Of a stretch of DNA of 64,000 nt, positions 21,144 to 32,907 are shown piece after piece. The position numbers and the translations under genes were made by a program. This DNA comes from Aurifilum marmelostoma (taxonomy: Eukaryota > Ascomycota > Sordariomycetes > Diaporthales > Cryphonectriaceae), in NCBI GenBank assembly GCA_027559495.1, contig JAMXSV010000004.1, positions 671,001 to 735,000 on the forward strand, read 5' to 3'. The notes below the pieces were generated by a model. That model was not told the origin of the DNA. It was given only the letters and a program-made list of their open reading frames with translations, and searched no databases. The stretch's first letter is position 1. Every line of letters starts with the position of its first letter.

Positions 21144-24100
21144 TGGTGGTGGTTGTCGTTGCTTGGTATCGTTGACTGAAAGTCTGGAGAAGTTGAAGAT
21201 GCTCAACAAGATGTTGATGTTTGTGAACAGGAAGACGAGAACGTTAGGACCTCATCTTGAGCGGGGGAAGGCCAGGTTGAAATATTCTCGAGATGTTTCG
21301 TGGTGTCTATGGCGGACAGGAAGTGAACCGGCTGCTGCTGTTGTGCAATGGATGGCTGGCTGGCTGAGATGGGTTCCCTTACTTCGCTGGAGCAGAGCGT
21401 GTGAGACATGAACAGTATCCTCGTTCATGTGAGAGCCCGTCCCGTCCCATTCCACCGCTTCCCGGTGAGTTGGTCTCATTCCCCCCCTTCTCTCTCCACC
21501 CCGCCCCCCCCCCCCGGGGCCTCCTCTCCCCGGGGTTCTAGTGATCTCTGCTATTTCCCTCTTGTGCTCGCGCAACAAGACCAGTTGATCTCTTGTCTCT
21601 CCTTCTCCTCTTGTCTCGCATTCTACCACCCCCCCCCCCCCCCAAAAAAATGATGCTCTATTGTCCACACACATACACACGTTTCTGCCCCTCCTCTCAC
21701 GGTCCGAAGACGGCCTCCGGATACCCCTTCATTCAGTTCCGCATAGCAACGCACACATGGTCCATTTCGATCATAGCTGGGGCCTACGCGCGCGGGATCC
21801 CTTGGGCATCCGCTTGTGCCGGATAAGGGCAAGGGACACCAGCACATGTCTCACTTTTTTTCGAGATTTAGCCAGCACTGATAGTTTAGTACTTACCACA
21901 CAGCGTGCACAGTACAGCAACTTGTAGCGGCGGCCGAAGTCGCTATGTACGCCCCCCCCCCCCCCTCCTCCTCTAACCCTTCTTCCCGCCCGGGTGAATT
22001 GGCTGGCACGTTGCACGCGCAGTGTTTCTGGCCTCGATCGGTAGGAGGTGGAGGAGGGGTGTGCGAAGGAGGCGCTTGCTTTGGCGTTGTACGGGAGTCC
22101 GGGGAAGGACATGGATCTCGGCCCGTGGATGAGCGGATCCCCTCGAGTTGCGCTTGTCTAGCCTCGAAGCCTATGCAACGACTTAAATTGAACTGCATGC
22201 GTTGGTGAGGGGAGAGGTATCAACAAACAGCGTGTAAAGTCCGCAAGTCCGATACTTTTGTCATCTTCTCAGACATATACTCACTCCAGAGGCGGAAAGA
22301 GAAGGGATCTAGGTCGATCTCACCGACTCAATGACATACTTATGACGAGACTCCAGAGAAGAGGGAGGGGAGAGGGCACGAGAGAGGCGGCAGTAGCAGC
22401 AGCAGCCGCCGCGAGATCATACAGCGCACGGGCGCTCAGCAACTGTTTGTGGTCCCACTTCTCTTGGAGGAATATTCCATTCGTGCCTAGCAGATATGCA
22501 GCATGTATTACTTGTGTTATATGGCTGCCGTGTCTGTGCTTATCTTTGTTATTAACAGAAGAATATGTGTGGTCTGCGGTACTTGGTTCGTGGCTCTCAT
22601 TCTCTGCTTCGTCCTAGCGTTGAGCACAACATAGATATTGCACCGCACATGCACACACACATTACTGCCGACCTCGTATCTGGACCTGTCGAGAGACTGG
22701 CACGTAATGGCTGCAGCTCTAGTCTCTGCTTGTTTCTTGTTTTTCCTCGGAATATATGCCGCCGCCAGGGCACGGCAGATGACGAGCAAGTGCTGTACAG
22801 CATGGCAGGCTCCCAATGTCGATCCAGAGAAGCAATGATGAACTAGCAGACACAACTTTTTTTTTTTTGTCCAGACTGGTGTTATCTACTGGATCATCCT
22901 TGATGTCACTCATGCACATTCACCTCTCCTCCATCCCTGTGCATGACTCGGGACGGACTGCAGCCTGTTGAAGTCGGTCGTCGCAGGATGAAGCAGAGAT
23001 GGTGGTGATCAGACCTCCTCGTTTCTCAGGCCAAGACATCACGAAAAGCGGCCTGGTGGTCTGTCGATGGTGGGGAAGATGGCCAGCCACTCATTACGCG
23101 CCAGCCCTCGCAGGTCGCAGACTAATTAACTCGTCTGCAATCCTCGAGCCATACCGGTGCACTAGGGCCTTCCTCTACACGTAAGGTGTTTATTGAGAAA
23201 CATGATTGTGGGTAACTCCGTGGGGGAAGATATTAGATGACAGGGAGGGAGGGGCGGGAGAGGACGTGCTGCCGGGCGTGGGGATGCTCGCTCTGGGCCA
23301 CAAAAGGAACAACATGCTTCTGATGGGCTGCTTGGTCAGGGTAGCATTGTGGCAGCAGCTAGGACGACCGTGTTCCTCCCCTCCAGATGCAACGGCGGCA
23401 GCGGGCCCGTGTATCAGGAATGCAAATTACGTGAGTGGCAGCAAAAGGGCAAAAGGAAAAAGAAACAAGGGGCAAGGAAGACACGAGAAGACGAGGAAAA
23501 AGAAGCGTCCAAAAAAATTGGGAAGTCGGTGCCGAGATTGGTCCATGTCAACACCAGACATGCTTTATTTCCTATCACCTCGGAACAGCACCCGGGAACG
23601 CTATGTACGCAGCAAAACGTATCATGTAACACTTACCCAGGCGACATTTCCGTATGGACATCTCACAACGAAGAGCTCGCTGGTAAATCCACAAGGGTGC
23701 CACAGCTTCTCTCTGTGAGCGTACGCAATGGCCCGTGCAGTGATCCAGAAGGTACCTGGGGTCTGACACCGATCATGCCAGAGGAGTGGTGGTTGGTTGG
23801 GCTTGGGCTGAGCCGGGTCTGGGCCCAGTCACATACCGGTCGCTGCCTGTGTAACCACACCTCCAGGACTATTGCTTCTCCTGGCGCTGCAGCAGCTGAT
23901 ACTTGAGCCATGTTGCAACGGCGGGACAGGCCTGAAGGTCCAATGTTGCAGTAGCCTAGTGAATGCGAGGAGCGGACGGGGGGGGAGAGAGGGGAGTGGA
24001 CTGATGTTGGCGTCGTAAAAGTCGTCTACTGCACGGGTCGAATTCGTTCTGGCCCAGATATTACCATCCTGTGTGCCGGCACCAGCGAGCCAGCAGCCCA

Positions 24101-24962
24101 CTGGGATCTTTTGGGTGCAACAAGGTGGCGCCTCTGGCTTCTGGCCTGAGCCCGCCCACCGGCTGGCTTAAGAAACATGTCTCCGCTTGATGGATGAGAG
24201 AGGTATCGACCGGCTGCGCAAGAGAGGGAACAACGGATGGTCGGCGAGCTCGAGCTTCTGGGTGGTGCCATGAATTCGGAGAAGTGGATGAAATGGTGTA
24301 TAATTTCTTTTTATTTTTCCCCTTCTCTCTATTTCCTTTTTCTCGTTGACAATTTTTTTTTTTCAACCTCCAGTTTTCATTGGCTCCTCTCTTAGTCTTG
24401 TCTCGTTCCCGGCGGAAATAGACACATTCTTCTTCTGGTCCTCTGAAGAAGCACATGCGGTGCATAGTACATAACAACAATGGACTGGGGCGAGGGGTAT
24501 ATGCTTGTATGCATACCTACATGCATGCCGGGCGAGGCGAGGCGAGTGGCCACGGCCCCGTAGCGTGTGTGGTAGGCATGCAGCCGGCAAGCCATTCTTG
24601 CTCAGCGGCTAGGCCTAAGTATAGGAAAGAAAGAGAACAAGAGTGTGAGCGAGGCTGGGTACCTGGAGTATTCGTGTCCATTGCTGCCGCCGGAATGGGA
24701 AAAAAGAAAAAAAAAGCAAGCAACAGTATATGTACTTGTTGTCACTGCCAGATTCCGCTTGCCCGCTGAACATGCTTGGTACCCAAAAGCACCTGGGCTT
24801 GGGAGTATACAAGACTGTCCCAGACACCCGCCCTCTCCCTCCCCCCCCTCCCTTTTTACACATCTCTCTCTCCATTGCGCTCTTCCCACTCTGCGAATTG
24901 CGAAGACGAGAAGAGAAACAGATAAGCAAACGATAGAACTCTGGGCCAAGACACGACTAAAC
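21144..24962. other. 3.8-kb spacer with homopolymer tracts
   Basis: No gene is supportable on either strand. Long poly-C runs occur around 21506..21518, 21629..21643 and 21950..21965, with further A/T and G-rich tracts. Open frames (for example 22258..22617 and 23206..23718) carry no domain and have spacer-like composition. It marks the start of the gene-poor middle block. Confidence 0.4.
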
Positions 24963-26074
24963 ATGGCGACCTCTTCCCCGGCCAAGGAGGGGTCAACCGA
25001 TTTCCCCTCCCTTTCGCTGGCACGTTTTATTTGGTCACTTAACAGCGTAAGTCTACTGGCCCCTCACGTGGTGTCCGCTTGACTACAGTCGTCCTCCTCG
25101 TCCTCCTCCTCCTCCGTCGTCTCCTACCTGATTATACCCTCAAGTGATTCTCCACGTACGTATATTGTGTCCACTAACAACAGTATCCAAACAGCGGGTG
25201 AGCAGCTTCCAACGGGAGATGCTCCTGGAGACATGCGGGGCCAGTCTCTACGCCCACCCGCCCAGCCCACTCCTCTGCCGTTCGCCATACAAGGGAGTCG
25301 CCCCGCAGGAGCTCGATAAGAGGCTGCGAGAGGTGTGCAAGTGGCAGCGGTGGCGGCAGCGCAATTATGGCGCCCCTGCTGAAGAGTACGCCCCCGGTCG
25401 TACGCCGACGGCCGTGAGGAAGGCCTCTGGGATGGCGGACATGAAGCAGAAATGGTTCACCGTCGGACTCGTTCCGGATGAGGATGAAGGTAAGTAGTCT
25501 TTCCTTTCTTTTTCTTTTCCTTTCTTGTTCTGTTCTCCTTCCGTACTCCGGACGGGTTGAAGAGGAGGGAGATAATGAGAGGTCATGAGCTATACCTAGA
25601 CACCGCCTGGAACAAGTCACTCACTAAAGTGTTCATTGTGTTACAGAAGAATCCCGTCCCGTCTTCATCCCCAGGAAGTGGTTTAATGACACGCCAGACC
25701 CCTGCTACGATCCCCTGGCGGCCACGTCATTCGAGGATGCCATTGTGGTCTCCATGCGTGTACCAGTTGAAGCTGCATGGAGGGCAGCCTGGGGAGACGA
25801 GTGGCACTCTGCCGATGATGATGATGGTGAGGAGGGAGAGTATGAAGAGGAGGGTAGTGAGTATGATGAGGAGGAGGAGGAGGAGGAGGAGGAGAGTGAG
25901 TATGGAGAGGATAACTGGGGCGACGATCACGAGCGGGAGGAGGATGGTAATGATGACGACAAGGAGGACAAGGACGAGGACAAGCCTCAGCACACGGCAA
26001 GTGAGACCACTGGGTCAGACACCTTGTATACACAGTCTGGCCTGGATGTCATGGTGGGTGGCCAGGTATGCTAG
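24963..26074 (+). CDS. Predicted acidic protein of unknown function
   Basis: Proposed exons 24963..25046, 25089..25155, 25184..25489 and 25647..26074 keep one frame for 294 residues. Introns 1 and 3 have good ends (GTAAGT...CAG). Intron 2 would be only 28 nt (GTACGT, an internal CTAAC, CAG), so this part of the model is uncertain: reading through without it stays open only to a TAA near 25321. The central part is coding-like (PQELDKRLREVCKWQRWRQR; PVFIPRKWFNDTPDPCYDP). The C-terminal third is extremely acidic: a (GAG)n tract near 25866..25893 codes a Glu run, followed by alternating Asp and Glu. No signal peptide or membrane segment is seen. No family was recognised; an acidic chaperone-like or nuclear role would be a guess. 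Confidence 0.5.
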
Positions 26075-27032
26075 AGCTGGATGTTGCCCAGTGCCGGTGA
26101 TAGAGTAGTTGGAGGCCTTTTTTTTTTTTTTTTCTTTTTTTCCTTCCTTTCTTTTTTTTCTTTTTTATTCTTTTTGAAAAGGCAATCAAAAGTTTAGTTG
26201 GTGGCTCTGAAGCAGGAATTAGTCCTCATCAACATCATCTGATTCTTTCCTTTGCATGACCAGATCAAAGGATGACAACGAGAACGGGCATTGGAAGTAT
26301 ATTTGAATGGTGATGGTGGTGATATCGTGATGGGCCTTGACAGGTGGCGCCAGCCACAGCGTAGACCAGCTGGCCAGCGCACAGAAACCCCACCCAAGGA
26401 AGAAAACAGTCAACAATATCAGACCCCCCCCCCCTTTCCCCCTTTCTCTTCACTTCTACCATCACAGTGCCATGGTTATAGTTACGCCATCCGGGTACAT
26501 CCTGCAGCCCCCCCCTTACGAATAACATAACCTGCAATCGTGTGCTAGAGACCGCCAACCAGCTGTTGTCAGGGACTGCCGTGGCCTTGTAGTGAGTGGC
26601 TCAGTGCAGCCCCCTCCTCCACCAAGGGCATGCTGCTGTGCTGCCGGCATGACCACGCAACAGGGAAATGAATCGAGTTGTAAGTGTTTGAGGTGCATCT
26701 CTAAAGCCTCCTATTCTATATGAAGAAAATGTCATAGTGCTCTATAGTGTTCCTCAAATCCAGGCCACTCTTTACAACACTTTTGAGACAACACGGGACC
26801 CGTACGAACCCGCTATCGAGATGATCGACCTTGTATCGTCTGCTGCAGCGCTTGATCCGTTCACTGTCAGCGCCAGAGACGCCCCACAGGCTGTGTGGTC
26901 TCAGTCAAGGGAGAGAGAGATCAGAAGGAGCTCACAGAGACACCAAGAGAGAAGTCACGCGTGACAAGTGTTGCTGTCTCTGTATCGCCTCTACACCCTT
27001 CAGGCCAACGTAAAACACACAGGCTGATCATC

Positions 27033-27057
27033 TTTTTTTTTTTTTTTTTTTTTTTTT
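27033..27057 (+). repeat. T25 homopolymer
   Basis: An uninterrupted run of 25 T in non-coding sequence. Confidence 0.9.
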
Positions 27058-29142
27058 GTTTGGGACGATCACGGCGATCGTGGCGCGCTCTTCGTCCCCG
27101 GCTTCAGATCATAAACAAGTGCATCTATCTGCATGGGCATTCCCCAGATCTTCATTGCTGGCCTGTACCGAGCCAGGCCACTTTTCTTCTGGAGGCGATT
27201 GGGTAAGATCAACTGGCACATCATTTCCTGAAATGCTTGTCTTATGCTTTGACCCTTTCCCTGCAGACGCCAGGTTACGCTCTCCTCGTTAACGCTCCTC
27301 CTCGTGCAGCCGAGGGACAAGGCTAGGGGGAAATGGCAACGTAAGGGACTTCGGCTCGTTAGCAGAGCTGTGGTACCGCTTCACTTTGACGTGATATCTT
27401 TGCAATAGTCTGTCAACATACTACATCCAAGTATCTGGGGTATATACCAAGGTCTTGGTGGGAACACTGAGTGCAGCATTGATCCCCTATGGAGTTCATT
27501 CTCGGGACGACAATCGAGTGCAGCCTCTTGGTCGGGACCGAGGCCTTTGTCATCCCAACCTCGTCACCTGGTGTCTCCGTTCCGGGCACTGCAGAGAGCT
27601 AGAAGAAAATTAAACAGCGATCCGTTCACTACCAAGCCAACAAGATCGGATACGAGGCTACGACCCAGTGAAGTCTCACACAGGATCTCATGTGGGTTTG
27701 TTCTGCTTCGTCCGTTCTCTTTCCTCCACCTTTCTCTTTCATGGTTAAACTCGCAGTTCTCGTCACCAAGGCAGATCCAGACCCCTCTTGAACGGGTCGT
27801 TGCAGGTAAGACAATGTCGCTGCAACCCGATTTGGCGAGGTTATCTCGCTGTGAAATCCACAGTGTCTCAACCACCCGAGTCCAGCAGGTATCCGGCCTC
27901 CGTCATGTCCGGCGGCGTTGTTCGGTCCGGTGTCCCCACGACATGTATCCTGAGTGCTGAAGGACGTGTACAAGGGTCATTCAAAAGCTGCCTTGCTGGA
28001 AGCGTTCCTCTTCATGGCACGGCGCATCGAGTGCCACTACAGCTTCAAAAAAATCCCGATGCATGACAACACTTGGACCATTCCATCATAGACGGTGGCA
28101 GTCGGCGGGTCGAGAGCGTTCTGGACGCCTCTGAGCCTTGAGAAAGGAACACTGCGGATAACTCGACGGACATGTGACACGCCGCCAGACAAGGCGGCTT
28201 CTAGAAGTCCAGCGCGCTCGTGTCTATCATCTCCACGGCACAAGAGGGGTCGTAACTACGAGGACGACCTCATGCAGGCCGCCGCAGACACCTGGTGTAT
28301 TCCCGAGCCCCGAAAATCCCCCGCCAACGAACCACATCATTACGACCAAGTGATGGCCTGGCGTCAGTGGTAGTTCTATGCTCAAGGGCTCCAAGTTTGG
28401 ACCTCGCTATGGACGTAGAAATGGAGCGAGATCGGGGGCACACAGGCTCTACAGCAGCAAAGGGACTCTGCCGATGCGAGAATTACGAGATATTGCAGAT
28501 GAGGAAGAAGACTAGTGAATTTTCAGCTCTATAATTTTTCAACTCGTAGGACATCTGTACTCGCAGATGATTCCAGACGAGTTCAACTACCTGTATGAGA
28601 TACGGACCGTTGCAATCCTGAGACCAAAGAACAGACTGTGATAACCATTTTGTCTTGACGACCCTGAGCCGTGCGAATGCCATCGCAAGAAACAATGACC
28701 CGGCTTGCCAAAGTCCCCAGAACTGACCAATGTCCCCAAAAGAAGGATGAAAGATCCCAAACGAGATTATTAAAAGAAGAAGAAAAATAAGAAACCAACA
28801 GTTCCCAGCAAGGACTGACGATGAAGACCATGAACAGGACCAAATATTCCAAGATAACTGACAGAAAAGGGAACAAAATTAAAGACTGACGATGAACAAT
28901 CCCGAACGAACCAAGGAATCCGAACGAAGCCAAAGAATTTCAGGCGACAAATGTCCGTGTGGCAACAATATAATCCCCATCCCTCTGTAATCATTTCCCT
29001 GATCCTTGAAACACCACGCAAGACTGGTCAATGTGAATAGCATCATAGAAAAAACCAAGAAACCCCGAGTCCAATGACCGCACGACTCCTTTTGCGTGCG
29101 CAGTGAACCCTCGCTATGCTTGTAACCTCCGAGAAAACAACA

Positions 29143-29164
29143 TGACGTGACGTGACGTGACGTG
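29143..29164 (+). repeat. TGACG pentanucleotide tandem
   Basis: Four consecutive TGACG units, the core half-site of CRE/ATF-type bZIP proteins, about 250 bp beyond the stop of the FunK1 gene. Confidence 0.7.
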
Positions 29165-29411
29165 GCATGACATGAACATGAAGCATAAGATGAAGAAATC
29201 TAACATGAGTAAGATGGTGTTGACAAAGGAAAGTCTGACGAGGTTTGGACCCTTCGGATGAGAAATTGTCGGAACAGGAAAAGAAACCCCAAGATGTGAG
29301 TGGGAAAACAGTCAAGCAAGGAAATACGATGAAGGAAGTCTTGACAAAAGGAGATACAAGAGTAGATACCTACGACTTGTGGTAGTGATAGCGGAGAAGG
29401 CGTTCTCTCCT

Positions 29412-31906
29412 TTACCACACCGGGGCCGCCAACAGCTCCGGGTCTTCACTGTGCCGATAGAGAATCTCCTTGACGCGGGCGTACATGCCCAGCTCCGGGG
29501 CGTCCAGGGGCTCGCCGCCGGGGAAGAAAGCGAGGCGCAGCTCGTCGAGGCACCTCTTGAGGGGCGCGGCGTACCAGGTAAAGTAGCGGCTGGCGGTGAC
29601 CTCGAAGCCGACGTCGGAGACGACGTACCTCTTGTCGCGGATGATGTCCTCGCGGTCGCAGCCCCAGTGCCAGGGGTCGAACCGGTACAGGAAGCGCATG
29701 GAGCCGCGCATCTCGAGGTGGGTGCACACCCAGAAGAGCACCCAGAAGAAGGACTCGAGGTCGTGCATGAAGGTGTGGTGGCGGCGGAGGTGCACGCCGA
29801 TGGCCATGAAGGGGCGGGTGCCGATCGAGTCCGTCTCCCAGCCCTGCAGGCGGCGCTTCTCGTCCAGGTCCACCGCGACGTCCAGGTCGCACAGGAAGGC
29901 GGGCCACGACGAGTTGTCCGCGTCCGAGTTGATGAGGAGGTTGTCGACGGCGATGTTCCTGTGCAGGATGCGGCCCTTCTTGAACAGGGACTCGTGGCCC
30001 TCGACGCACTGCGCCAGCTTGGCGAGCAGGTCCGCCGGCGACCTGGCCCACGTGAGGGGCTCGCCAAAGTCGCGCATCACCACCCGCCGGCGCACGCGGT
30101 TGGGCCTCTGCAGGGGCCCGTAGCGGAACCGCTTGTTGCTGCCCCTCATGGCGTCGGCGGCCAGCCGCTTGGAGCCGGTGCTGTACCCGTAGGCGGCGCC
30201 CGCGGGGCCGGGGGTGATGCTGCTGCTGCTGCTGCTGCTGCTGCGGCGCCTGCGGTCGTGGTCGTGCAGCCCCTTGCGCACGTTGTTCTCGATGTCGTCG
30301 TCGGCGCCGCCGACCTTGACGGTCTCGTGGTGGTAGTACCGGGCGACGTTGACGACGCCGCGCTCGGTGGCCCGGCGGAGGAGGTCGCCCTCCTCCTGGC
30401 TCCCGACGACGTGCCACGAGTCCTTGACGGCGAGGGGCAGGTCCTTGTCGTAGGGGTGGACGGCGCGGTACACCTTTGTGCCCCGGCCGACGAGGAACCT
30501 GGAGTGCGAGACCTGCTCGTCGGTGGTCAGGCGCTCGACGCGGTTGTTCTCGCGCTGGAGGTTGATGTGGACCGTGTCGGGGTCGCCCGCGGCGCGGGTG
30601 ATGGTGGTGTCGAGGCCGAGCTGCTTGTCGTCGGAGCAGAGGAAGCCGACGAGGACCGCGACGAACCAGAGCCCGTCCCTGTGCAGGTCCATGACCTCGG
30701 TGGCCACGCCGCCCGACCGGTCAAAGGACCAGGCCCGCAGCATCGACCCGCACAGGGCGAAGCCCATGGCGAAGCGGCGGCGGTGGTCCCCGGCGAGCAG
30801 CCGCCTGGCGTGGTTGCCGGACGGCTGGAACCAGGCCTCGGGCCCCCTGTACGAGTCCGGGCCCGCCCCCGCCCCCGCCGTCGCCTGCTGCGGGTCGCCC
30901 GGGGGGAACACCAGGGGCAGCACGGCGGCCGACGACTCGCGCAGGTGCGCGGTGTGGTCGCCGGCCTGGGACACCTCGATCTTGTGGTGGGTCTGGACGG
31001 CGCCGACGATGTCGAAGCCCGGCTCGACCCGCCAGCGCGTGCGCACGGGCATGGGCCGGCTGGCCCCGGCGGGCGTGAACCCCCCGAGGAAGTCGGCCAG
31101 CTTCTCGGCGAGGCCCACGACCCACCGCAGCGACTCCTCGTGGGAGCTCGCGGCGCTGTCGTCCCAGCCGGCCCAGCGGCCGCCGACAAAGAGCGGGCGG
31201 CCGCCGGGGCCCTCCTGGCAGCGGGCGAAGAAGGACTCGGCGGCGGCCTGGAGGTGGGGCAGGCCCCGGAAGTAGGTCCTGAAGAAGGCGGGCGGCGAGA
31301 CGTAGAGGAGGGGGACCTCGCCCAGGAAGCCGCGGGCCTCCCCCTTGGGGGTCTCGGCGGTGACGGTGGTGGCGAGGCCGCCCTCGTTGCGGCGGCGCGG
31401 GGAGCCTGTCGAGGCTGGGCTCGAGGGGGGAGCCGGCGCCGGCGACGACGGAGAAGACGTGGCGCCAGACGTGGCCGTTGTCCATGCTGGAGGCGATGAC
31501 GGATTCCACCACGCGCCTGAAGCGGTGGGCGGGGAATCCCGGCGCGGGGGTCTTGCGGAGCTGGGCAATGACCTGCTCCATGTCATCCAGGAGATACTCG
31601 GCTATGATGTTGTCCTCGGGCAGCCCGGAGAAGTAGAGCACGTCCATCATGGTGGAGAGGAGCGACTCGACCATGCTCTTGAGGACTGGGGCACCAGAGT
31701 CAGCATTGCTACTCGGGTCACAAAGGTCAAGGTCAAGGTCCAGAGAAGAGATACAACATACTGTGCCGGGGGATCTGAGAGACGGTGTCCGGGGTGCAGG
31801 GGACGTTGGCGAACCTGCACCAGGTCGCGGCCGACCGGCGGACGTCGTCCAGAGAGTCGTCCAGAGGACATTCGTGGATAAGCTCGACAAGCAGAGCGTC
31901 ACCCAT
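29412..31906 (-). CDS. FunK1-type fungal protein kinase-like protein; HRD motif reads HRN; +1 frame break
   Basis: Exons, minus strand: 31906..31762 and 31685..29412, joined by a 76-bp intron (GTATGT...CAG); about 805 residues once one frame break is allowed. The break is at six G (plus strand 31425..31430); five would give continuous reading into RRRNEGGLATTVTAET. The C-terminal half is a FunK1-like (Pkinase_fungal) domain: a beta-3 Lys in PLAVKDSW (about residue 468), a REFERENCE-type catalytic loop reading LHRNIAVDNLLI (about 622-633) and the metal-site counterpart CDLDVAVDL (about 645). The catalytic-loop Asp is Asn here (codon AAC, plus-strand 29955..29957). FunK1 kinases are expanded in filamentous ascomycetes and basidiomycetes and mostly uncharacterised. 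A (GCA)n tract codes a Ser run near 30217..30243. Substrate is unknown. Confidence 0.82.
30216..30243 (-). repeat. Trinucleotide repeat coding a Ser run in FunK1
   Basis: A (GCT)n tract on the plus strand, read on the minus strand as consecutive AGC serine codons, lies in an insertion between the N-lobe and C-lobe of the kinase-like domain. Confidence 0.75.
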
Positions 31907-32866
31907 GGCTGCTGATGTCGGAGGGATTGTTTGGTGCTGAGGCTGGGGTTGGGGCTGGGGCTGGGGCTGAGGTTGTGAGGCTCTCAAGGTGGAGGAGGAG
32001 GAGGAGGGTGATGCTGTTTGAGACTGGCTCCGTGTACAGTAGTAGGGTGAGGCTGGGGGGGGATCTTCGTTTATGGTGGTGGTGGTGGTGGTGGGGAAAA
32101 GGCTCAAGGAGAAAAAGAGATTGGCCCTGATGAATTATCGAGAGGATTGGAGAGAGACTTGGAGAGGGATAAGAAAGTTGGAGAAGTTCGTGATGCGTAA
32201 GTTATTGAGAAGGCTGAAAAGGCTGAGAAATAAAATGTATATTGGAGGACAGTATGGATTCCTGGCTCTCAGTAGGTGGCTAGTTTTAGATTGTGGGGCC
32301 GTATTTGCTGCTGGGAAAGGCCTAAAAAGACAATATAAATGTATAGGGGTATGATCAGGTGGAGGAGCAGGGGAATAATGATGATTTAAAGGTTGAATCT
32401 GGTGCTGAGCTGAGGAGGAGGCTATTGTTGCTTGCCGTAGTTGGTGGTGGTTGTTGCTGTGGATCCTCGATAGACGACGACGACGACTACTAGTCGATGG
32501 AGGAGGGGATGCGAGAGGGAGTGTGGGAGTGTGTAGGAGGGAGAACCGGAGAGGAGTGTTGATATGTGATGTGGTTGTCAGAAACAAGACAACTCTTTTC
32601 CTTTCTCTGGAGGTGGAAACTATTGTAGAAAAAAGGTTGTAGATATATGAAGACGTTATGGAGAAGAGAGGCAAGAGGAAAGGGGACGAGGGAGGGGGGG
32701 GGGGGAAAAGGGAGAGAAGGGTGGGAGGGACAGAGAGACAGCTGGCCGTGGACTCCTGGTGAGTTGTTCAAAGGAGGAAGACAGGAAAGAGAATCCGCTT
32801 TCTGCCAGCTGTGCAACGACAACAATCAAGAACACGGACAATTCACGACGACAGCAACGACAACAA

Positions 32867-32907
32867 TACATACATACATACATACATACATACATACATA
32901 CATACAT
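32867..32907 (+). repeat. (CATA)n microsatellite
   Basis: About ten tetranucleotide units, followed by an imperfect CATG run. Confidence 0.9.

Larger units (their letters stand above)
26075..29411. other. 3.3-kb spacer, with coding-like fragments at 27.9-28.4 kb
   Basis: Contains a pyrimidine-rich stretch at 26118..26175, a T25 tract at 27033..27057 and a TGACG tandem at 29143..29164. Between 27954 and 28373 three short plus-strand segments in different frames look coding-like (27954..28091, 28073..28141 and one ending at 28373), separated by stops; they may be a decayed gene. The region next to 29411 is the 3' flank of the FunK1 gene. Confidence 0.35.

Noticed and set aside
29379..31499. 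706-codon plus-strand open frame
   Set aside because: Exact antisense of the FunK1-like gene; high GC at third positions removes stops from the opposite strand. Its translation is a low-complexity V/A/G/E-rich shadow.
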